A stretch of DNA of 56,643 bases from an uncultured Coriobacteriaceae bacterium (GTDB taxonomy: Bacteria > Actinomycetota > Coriobacteriia > Coriobacteriales > Eggerthellaceae), in assembly GCA_937937585.1 (NCBI GenBank), contig CALDCB010000020.1, forward strand, positions 1 through 56,643, given 5' to 3'. Every line of letters starts with the position of its first letter. The first letter of the stretch is position 1. This document shows positions 51,470-56,643 of the stretch, piece after piece. The position numbers were made by a program, and so were the translations under genes. The notes below the pieces were generated by a model, which saw nothing but the letters and a program-made list of their open reading frames with translations, was not told the origin of the DNA and searched no databases.

Positions 51470-52306
51470 ATGAACGCAAATGAGCTTGCCACTGCATTGG
51501 AAAACGTCCGCACCAGCACTCCTTTGGTGCACTGCATCACTAACTACGTCACGGTGAACGACTGCGCCAACGCGCTTCTTGCGTGCGGCGGCAGCCCTAT
51601 CATGTCCGATGAACCCGAAGACGTTGTTGACATCACCACCATTTGCGGTGGCCTGGTGCTGAATATCGGAACGCTCAACAAGCAGACCATTGCCGGTATG
51701 CGCGCGGCCGGCAAGCGCGCAAGCGAGCTTGGCCATCCCATCGTGCTTGACCCCGTTGGAGCCGGTGCTTCGGCTCTTCGCACCGCTACCGCTTCCGAGA
51801 TCCTCGATACTATGGACGTCGCTGTTGTTCGTGGCAACATGTCCGAGATCAAGGCTGTCGCCGGTGCTTCGGCTACCACGCGAGGCGTGGACGTGAACCC
51901 CGACGACGTGGTCACCGATGAGAACCTCGCTGCTTCGGCTACCTTCGCGAAGGAGCTTGCCAAGAAGACGGGAGCCATCATCGCCATCACGGGTGCAATC
52001 GACATCGTCGCCAACGACGAGCGTGCCTTCGCCATTCGTAACGGCAACGCCATCATGGGCAAGATCACCGGTGCCGGCTGCATGCTTTCCTGTCTGGTCG
52101 GCGCATATTCCGTCGCCAACAAGGAGAACATGCTTGAGGGTGTTGTCGCCGCTATCGCAGGCGAGGGTCTGTGCGGTCAGATCGCCGCAGAGCGCATGAC
52201 CGAGGCGGATGGCAACGGCTCGTTCCGTACGTACCTTTTGGACGCGATGTACAACCTGGATGCCGCGACGCTTGCCGATGGTGCTCTTGTTCAGGAAGTG
52301 ATGTAA
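51470..52306 (+). CDS. thiM: hydroxyethylthiazole kinase ThiM
   Basis: It phosphorylates the salvaged thiazole moiety. The 278-residue ribokinase-fold protein has TPLVHCITNYVTVNDCANALLA, GGSPIMSDEPEDV, LVLNIGTLNK, PIVLDPVGAGAS and ITGAGCMLSCLVGA, whose Cys is the catalytic residue of the family. AGAGAAAAGAGA lies upstream. It follows thiC by 55 bases. Since no thiazole-synthesis genes (thiG, thiS, thiH) are seen here, it probably supplies all thiazole phosphate for ThiE. Confidence 0.95.
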   Translation: MNANELATALENVRTSTPLVHCITNYVTVNDCANALLACGGSPIMSDEPEDVVDITTICGGLVLNIGTLNKQTIAGMRAAGKRASELGHPIVLDPVGAGASALRTATASEILDTMDVAVVRGNMSEIKAVAGASATTRGVDVNPDDVVTDENLAASATFAKELAKKTGAIIAITGAIDIVANDERAFAIRNGNAIMGKITGAGCMLSCLVGAYSVANKENMLEGVVAAIAGEGLCGQIAAERMTEADGNGSFRTYLLDAMYNLDAATLADGALVQEVM

Positions 52307-52972
52307 GTGCCCGCACGTGGCATGTGGGCTCAACAGGCCATCAAGGACGCTATGCGTGTATATGCCGTCACAGACAATGCGTGGTTAAACGGCAGAACGC
52401 TAGCGGAATGCGTCCAACAGGCTCTCGATGGTGGCGTCACGTTCGTTCAGCTGCGCGAAAAGGAAGCTTCGACGACTGAGCTTGTGCAGCAGGCTCGCGC
52501 TCTTCTTCCGCTTTGCCGTGCGGCAGGCGTGCCGTTCGTGATCGACGACGATGTTCAGGCGGCGATTGAGTCGGGAGCCGACGGCGTGCATGTTGGACAG
52601 GAGGACATGGCTTGCGCCAGCGCTCGCGCGATGCTTGGTGAAAATGCCATCGTCGGTGTGTCCGTTCAAACCGTCGAGCAGGCTATGCGTGCTCAGGCCG
52701 ATGGAGCCGATTATGTCGGCGTCGGCGCCATGTTCGCCACCGCCACCAAAACGGATGCGGTTGCCGTCAGCAAGGAAACGCTTCGTGAGATCTGTAAGGC
52801 AATCGACATCCCTGTTGTGATCATCGGTGGGGTGAAGGCTCCGAATGTCGCCGAATTTGCGGGAACAGGTTTCGACGGCGCTGCTGTTGTCAGCGGTATC
52901 TTCGCTGCTGACGACATAGTCGCCGCTTCTGCTCAGCTTAAGTCCGCCGTCGATGAGGCGCTAAGGGGGTAA
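52307..52972 (+). CDS. thiE: thiamine phosphate synthase ThiE
   Basis: It joins HMP-pyrophosphate and thiazole phosphate into thiamine phosphate. The 221-residue TIM-barrel protein has GGVTFVQLREKEAST, PFVIDDDVQAAIESGADGVHV ending in GQEDM, and GADYVGVGAMFATATKTDA with the phosphate-binding IIGGVKAPN later. The start GTG 52307 touches the thiM stop and has AGGAAG in reach; ATGs at 52322 and 52352 are alternatives, the last giving the common family start MRVYAVTDN. thiD starts 2 bases after its stop. Confidence 0.94.
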   Translation: MPARGMWAQQAIKDAMRVYAVTDNAWLNGRTLAECVQQALDGGVTFVQLREKEASTTELVQQARALLPLCRAAGVPFVIDDDVQAAIESGADGVHVGQEDMACASARAMLGENAIVGVSVQTVEQAMRAQADGADYVGVGAMFATATKTDAVAVSKETLREICKAIDIPVVIIGGVKAPNVAEFAGTGFDGAAVVSGIFAADDIVAASAQLKSAVDEALRG

Positions 52973-52974
52973 GC

Positions 52975-53832
52975 ATGGGAAACACGATGAAGTCGGTTTT
53001 GAGTATCGCGGGTTCCGATTCCAGCGGCGGCGCTGGCATTCAGGCCGATCTGAAAACCATCGAGTCGTTTCATCTGTACGGTCAGACAGCCGTCACTTCG
53101 CTTACCGCTCAGAACACCACGGGCGTTTACGGGGTGTTTGACGCGCCGCCCGAGTTCGTATCTCAGCAGATCGACGTCGTATTCGACGACATCGTCCCCG
53201 ATGCGGTCAAGGTGGGCATGGTGTCGAATGCAGGCATCGTATCGGCAATCGCGCACTCGCTTGTTCGCAATCAAGCTCGCAACATCGTTGTCGATCCGGT
53301 GATGGTTGCAACGAGCGGCGCCAGCTTGTCAAGCGATTCGGCGCTGTCCAGGTTGGTTTCCGAGCTTATGCCTCTGGCCGATGCCGTTACGCCTAACATC
53401 CCCGAGGCAGAGGTGCTTTGCGGTTTTCCCATTCGCACCGAAGCCGACCAGGAACGCGCTGCATGCGTCCTTGCTGGCGTTCGCGGCTGCGAGCCGAGCG
53501 AAGGGACTGTGGTTCGATTCGCCAACGGTCGTTTTCCTCGCGCGGTGTTGGTGAAGGGTGGACACGGCAAGAACGATGCGAACGACGTGCTTGTCGATAG
53601 TTCGGGTTGCGTTACGTGGTTTCGCGCCAGTCGCGTGGATACAAGCAACACGCACGGCACAGGCTGCACGCTCTCGTCAGCTATCGCATGCGGTCTGGCG
53701 TCGGGTCTTTCGCCGGAAGACTCCATTCGCCAGGCGAAAACCTACATCACCGGCGCGCTTTCCGACGGCCTTGATCTTGGGCGGGGGAGCGGCCCTATGA
53801 ACCACATGTGGGCCAATAGACTTCTGATTTAG
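52975..53832 (+). CDS. thiD: HMP/HMP-phosphate kinase ThiD
   Basis: It phosphorylates the pyrimidine HMP twice to HMP-pyrophosphate for ThiE. The 285-residue ribokinase-fold protein starts MGNTMKSVLSIAGSDSSGGA, with GIQADLKTIESFHLYGQTAVT, VVDPVMVATSG, VTPNIPEAEVLCG and DTSNTHGTGCTLSSAIA, the anion hole and catalytic Cys. AAGGGGGT precedes the ATG. It closes the operon. No clear terminator follows; the next gene is convergent on the minus strand. Confidence 0.95.
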   Translation: MGNTMKSVLSIAGSDSSGGAGIQADLKTIESFHLYGQTAVTSLTAQNTTGVYGVFDAPPEFVSQQIDVVFDDIVPDAVKVGMVSNAGIVSAIAHSLVRNQARNIVVDPVMVATSGASLSSDSALSRLVSELMPLADAVTPNIPEAEVLCGFPIRTEADQERAACVLAGVRGCEPSEGTVVRFANGRFPRAVLVKGGHGKNDANDVLVDSSGCVTWFRASRVDTSNTHGTGCTLSSAIACGLASGLSPEDSIRQAKTYITGALSDGLDLGRGSGPMNHMWANRLLI

Positions 53833-53983
53833 GCGGTTTTTTCAAGCCATTCGCGACATATACCAATGAGAACGACTCGATGCCTAAAGGCGTCGGGCCG
53901 TTTGCGTTGTTGGTTTGCCGGAGACGCCGTGCGGCTGCGGTCGAAACAGGTTTCTATGCGTCGTTGCAGGGGCGAAAACCGCG

Positions 53984-55231
53984 TTACTTGTTTGCGGACT
54001 TCAGCTTCAAAGTAAACACGAAGCCGAACACAAGCGCGAATGAGGCTGCCACGGCAAGACTTGCCACGACGTAGGCGATCGCGGCTCCCATGATGCCCTG
54101 AGAGGCGACCAGGGGCTCTGCAACGATGGTTGCAATGGCAATGGCAACAAGGTAGCCGATGACCACGCCGTTCTGCGCTCGGATGACCACCATGCCGTTG
54201 TAGAAGACGTTCGCAGCCGAATTCAAGCCGCCGCCAAGCATGACGACCAGCAGGGGGATCAAGCAACCGTCAAGGCTCACGCCGTAGAACAGCTCCAGGA
54301 TAGGGATGCCAATGACGGCGCAGATGGCGCAAACGCCGACGGTGGTGACCGCAACCAGCAGCATGAGCTTGGCGAGAATGGCGACGAAAGGCTTGATGTC
54401 GCGATGGAGCCATAGCAGGGCGAGCTTGGTGAGCGTCGGCCTGATGAAGAAGATCATGAAGAGGTTGATGACGAATGACGGCATGAACAGGATGTTGAAG
54501 ATCGTCTGCATCTGATCGGTGCCTACAGCATCGATGGCGTATTTGCACACGTTCGAAAGGTATGCCGACAGGAACGAGCTGATGAACAAGGGGAGGCATG
54601 CAACAAACAGCGCGGCCAGCGGTTTCGGGCTGAAGTCGGGCTTGCCGATTCGCCTGATGCGGTTCAGGCGGGGGATGTCGTACAGAGCTTCCCAGGCGAT
54701 CCCTGCAAAGGTGGTGACGATCATGCTGGTAGCGATGTCTTGGGTCATGATAAGCATGCAAGCGAACACGACAATGGAAAGAACCGAGCGCCACACCGTC
54801 GAGAACCCGGCAATATCGAGGCGTTCGAGCTTTTGGAACGAGGAGTACCAGAACTGCGAGAAAGCCTCGAGCAAGCGGAAGGCGCAAAGCGAATAGGCCA
54901 CCGCAGCTTTATGATCGTCGTAGCCGAAACTAGAGGTGTACACGACGCTTGCGATCACCATGGCGATGCACGTAAGTATCTTGAATGCCAAGAACTGCTC
55001 ATAGCTGAATTTGTTCTCGGCATCGGTTGCGAAGAAGGTGGTGGATTCGAAGACACCCACGGTAAGCATGAGCTGGGCAATGGCGTATCCGATAGAGAAA
55101 ACGCCTGCTTCGACGCTTCCGCAGATGCGCGTGACGATGATAAGAAGCAGGAACGAAGACAGCGCATAGACGCCGCTACCAAGGGCGTTCCATACGATGA
55201 TGCGTTTCTGTGAGGTTGTTTCGCGTAGCAT
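53984..55231 (-). CDS. polysaccharide flippase (Wzx/RfbX-like, MOP superfamily)
   Basis: A 415-residue membrane protein with about 12 segments, starting MLRETTSQKRIIVWNALGSG and ending in a basic KLKSANK tail. The N-terminal SGVYALSSFLLLIIVTRICG segment fits lipid-linked oligosaccharide flippases. It probably exports undecaprenyl-linked sugar units for a surface polymer or glycoprotein. The ATG at 55231 lies exactly at the transcription start predicted by the palindromic promoter, with no room for a leader, and no Shine-Dalgarno is visible. It diverges from licD, which suggests one surface-glycan function. Confidence 0.85.
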   Translation of the reverse strand: MLRETTSQKRIIVWNALGSGVYALSSFLLLIIVTRICGSVEAGVFSIGYAIAQLMLTVGVFESTTFFATDAENKFSYEQFLAFKILTCIAMVIASVVYTSSFGYDDHKAAVAYSLCAFRLLEAFSQFWYSSFQKLERLDIAGFSTVWRSVLSIVVFACMLIMTQDIATSMIVTTFAGIAWEALYDIPRLNRIRRIGKPDFSPKPLAALFVACLPLFISSFLSAYLSNVCKYAIDAVGTDQMQTIFNILFMPSFVINLFMIFFIRPTLTKLALLWLHRDIKPFVAILAKLMLLVAVTTVGVCAICAVIGIPILELFYGVSLDGCLIPLLVVMLGGGLNSAANVFYNGMVVIRAQNGVVIGYLVAIAIATIVAEPLVASQGIMGAAIAYVVASLAVAASFALVFGFVFTLKLKSANK

Positions 55232-55250
55232 GCGAGTATTATATACTCGC
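55232..55250. promoter_or_regulatory. palindromic divergent promoter of flippase and licD
   Basis: Two 8-base arms, GCGAGTAT (55232-55239) and ATACTCGC (55243-55250), flank a TAT centre. The minus strand reads TATAAT at 55243-55238; the plus strand reads TATACT at 55242-55247. One site can thus give a -10 element in each direction. For the flippase the predicted start is the A of the ATG at 55231. Confidence 0.5.
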
Positions 55251-55279
55251 TGATCCTTTGACTGATCTTTGAGGTTTTC

Positions 55280-56152
55280 ATGGCTACAAACAAACTTAAA
55301 CCTTATCCGCCAAGCGCGCTGGCCGATCTTCAGCAGGTCGAACGCGAGATCCTTGTCGTGTGCTCTGACTTGTGCGACAAGCTTGGCATCGATTCGTGGT
55401 TCATCGACTCCGGCACCTGCCTCGGCGCCGTTCGTCATGGTGGGTTCATCCCCTGGGATGATGACATCGACATCGGCATGAAGCTCGACGACTACAAGCG
55501 CTTCGTCGAAGCGGCTCCGGAAATGCTCCCTGCCGAGTACGGCATCTACACTCATGGCGAAACGCCGAATTACCCGCCGCTTTGGGCGAAGGTGTATAAG
55601 AAGGGCACGCGTTTCATTGGCGAGCGCATGCTTGATGCCGATTTTGACGAGGGCATTTTCGTTGATGTCTTCGCTTATATGCGTCTCGATTCTAATGAGG
55701 CTAAAGCGAAGAAGCAGGCGAATCATGCCCTGTTCTGGCAGAGAATGAGCTATTTGTATTACACCGCTCATCCGAAGATCCGCGGAAACGTGCCTTGTCG
55801 AGGGCTTGTGGAGGCCGGTTGTGTCGCCGCTCATGGCATCGTTCGTGCTATCTACACACCGAAGTCCATCGAGAAGAATTTCGTTAAGGTCGAGACGATG
55901 GGCGACGGTTTAGGGAAATGGATGAATATCTTTTACCCTGCTGACGGATTGCATGAGACGGAAACGCTGTTTCCAACGAAGGACATCGCGTTTGATGGTT
56001 ACTCGTTCCCGGCACCGCGTGATACCGACGTGTATCTTACCGAGCTCTACGGCGACTACATGAAGCTTCCGCCGGAGGACGAGCGTGCGGCCTTCCCGTC
56101 AGTCATCCTTGATTTCGGTGATGGAGTGAATGCGATGGACCGTGAATCCTGA
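55280..56152 (+). CDS. LicD-family nucleotidyl/phosphoryl transferase
   Basis: The 290-residue protein has the LicD signature DSGTCLGAVRHGGFIPWDDD followed by IDIGM, which carries the metal-binding aspartates. LicD proteins transfer phosphocholine or other phospho-groups from CDP donors onto surface polysaccharides or teichoic acids. No choline kinase or cytidylyltransferase is nearby, so the donor is unknown. GAGG lies upstream of the ATG. It diverges from the flippase gene, 48 bases apart, supporting a shared glycan pathway. Confidence 0.88.
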   Translation: MATNKLKPYPPSALADLQQVEREILVVCSDLCDKLGIDSWFIDSGTCLGAVRHGGFIPWDDDIDIGMKLDDYKRFVEAAPEMLPAEYGIYTHGETPNYPPLWAKVYKKGTRFIGERMLDADFDEGIFVDVFAYMRLDSNEAKAKKQANHALFWQRMSYLYYTAHPKIRGNVPCRGLVEAGCVAAHGIVRAIYTPKSIEKNFVKVETMGDGLGKWMNIFYPADGLHETETLFPTKDIAFDGYSFPAPRDTDVYLTELYGDYMKLPPEDERAAFPSVILDFGDGVNAMDRES

Positions 56153-56240
56153 TCAGGTGCTTTAGTAAGAGAACGGTTTGCTTGCCCGACCTGCTCCTAA
56201 GAAATGGGCGTCTGCATCACAGAAGCTTCACAATTAAGGC

Positions 56241-56269
56241 TTGACTTAGATGGGAGCCATGACTAATAT
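56241..56269 (+). promoter_or_regulatory. promoter of tRNA-Gln
   Basis: TTGACT (56241-56246), a 17-base spacer and TAATAT (56264-56269), close to consensus. The predicted start is near 56276, about 45 bases before the tRNA. Confidence 0.65.
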
Positions 56270-56320
56270 ACTAACTCGCGCTTGCAACTCAGGTTTCTGA
56301 AGCAAGCGGGTAGTTGCCAC

Positions 56321-56394
56321 TGGGGTGTCGTCTAATGGCAGGACAGCGGTTTCTGGTGCCGTATGTGAGGGTTCGACTCCTTCCACCCCAGCCA
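56321..56394 (+). tRNA. tRNA-Gln (CTG)
   Basis: Acceptor TGGGGTG/CACCCCA, anticodon loop TTCTGGT (anticodon CTG, reads CAG), T loop TTCGACT and encoded CCA. It has its own promoter. Confidence 0.93.
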
Positions 56395-56403
56395 AAAAAG
56401 TTC

Positions 56404-56433
56404 TTGACAAACAAAGTCAAGACAAGGTAAACT
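56404..56433 (+). promoter_or_regulatory. promoter of tRNA-Glu
   Basis: A perfect -35 TTGACA (56404-56409), an 18-base spacer and TAAACT (56428-56433), between the two tRNA genes. The predicted start is near 56440, 8 bases before tRNA-Glu. Confidence 0.7.
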
Positions 56434-56447
56434 ACCAAAGGTCGCTT

Positions 56448-56523
56448 GGCCCGGTCGTCTAGCGGTTAGGACGCCGCCCTCTCAAGGCGGAGGTCACGGG
56501 TTCGAATCCCGTCCGGGCTACCA
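56448..56523 (+). tRNA. tRNA-Glu (CTC)
   Basis: Acceptor GGCCCGG/CCGGGCT, anticodon arm CCGCC-CTCTCAA-GGCGG (anticodon CTC), T loop TTCGAAT and encoded CCA at 56521-56523. Confidence 0.95.
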
Positions 56524-56532
56524 AGAATTTGC

Positions 56533-56566
56533 AAGCCAGGGGCTTCGGCTCCTGGCTTTTTCTTTT
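56533..56566 (+). terminator. intrinsic terminator after tRNA-Glu
   Basis: A 10-bp stem with one G-U pair (56534-56543 with 56548-56557) closes a TTCG loop and is followed by TTTTTCTTTTC. Nothing recognisable lies between it and the window end. Confidence 0.88.
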
Positions 56567-56643
56567 CTAGAATCAGCTTTCGAGACATCGGGTTATAGGC
56601 AGAAAAGTGTGTCTGCAACTTAATCCCAATCGGATCGGTACGG

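Noticed and set aside
1..56643. CRISPR arrays, insertion sequences, prophage genes
   Set aside because: No regularly spaced repeat array, no transposase and no phage structural gene was recognised anywhere in the window.

Overview
The window is chromosomal DNA from a high-GC actinobacterium. Protein sequences and gene order fit class Coriobacteriia, probably Eggerthellaceae (a Slackia- or Adlercreutzia-like genus). This is judged from recognised families, not from a database search. No phage, plasmid, insertion sequence or CRISPR array is visible.

Layout. 1-4320: translation and export block (tRNA-Thr, tRNA-Met, tuf, rpmG, tRNA-Trp, secE, nusG, rplK, rplA), ended by a strong terminator. 4337-8071: map, then divergent murJ and nadK. 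8594-13422: three cell-wall-type genes, a secreted NlpC/P60 hydrolase and a divergent pair of an ATP-grasp D-aspartate-ligase-like enzyme and an asparagine-synthase-like amidotransferase. 13705-15954: tcdA and a DUF1846 gene. 15955-18038: a lower-GC, poorly explained stretch with a DUF559/AbiEi-like nuclease-family gene boxed by short repeats. 18039-20827: pyrG and a Xer recombinase.

21258-48871 is the division and cell wall (dcw) cluster: mraZ, rsmH, ftsL-like, ftsI, murE, murF, mraY, murD, ftsW, murG, then murC, murB, ftsQ, ftsZ, pgeF, yggS, sepF, yggT and divIVA. It is split between murG and murC by about 6.5 kb holding a cytosolic alkaline-phosphatase-superfamily enzyme, an APC amino acid permease with a duplicated C-terminal motif, a DMT exporter and a LysR regulator. 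Together the mur genes make lipid II, MurJ (upstream) flips it, FtsW/FtsI polymerise it at the septum, and FtsZ, SepF and DivIVA place the septum.

48939-53832: RNase P RNA (minus strand), thiamine pyrophosphokinase, and a TPP-riboswitch-controlled thiC-thiM-thiE-thiD operon (pyrimidine synthesis plus thiazole salvage; no thiazole synthesis genes here). 53984-56152: a polysaccharide flippase and a LicD-family transferase diverge from one palindromic promoter. The window ends with tRNA-Gln and tRNA-Glu, each behind its own near-consensus promoter.

The most unusual items are the repeat-boxed nuclease gene, the possible D-Asp/D-Asn cross-bridge pair, the interruption of the dcw cluster, and two genes whose promoters predict leaderless mRNAs.
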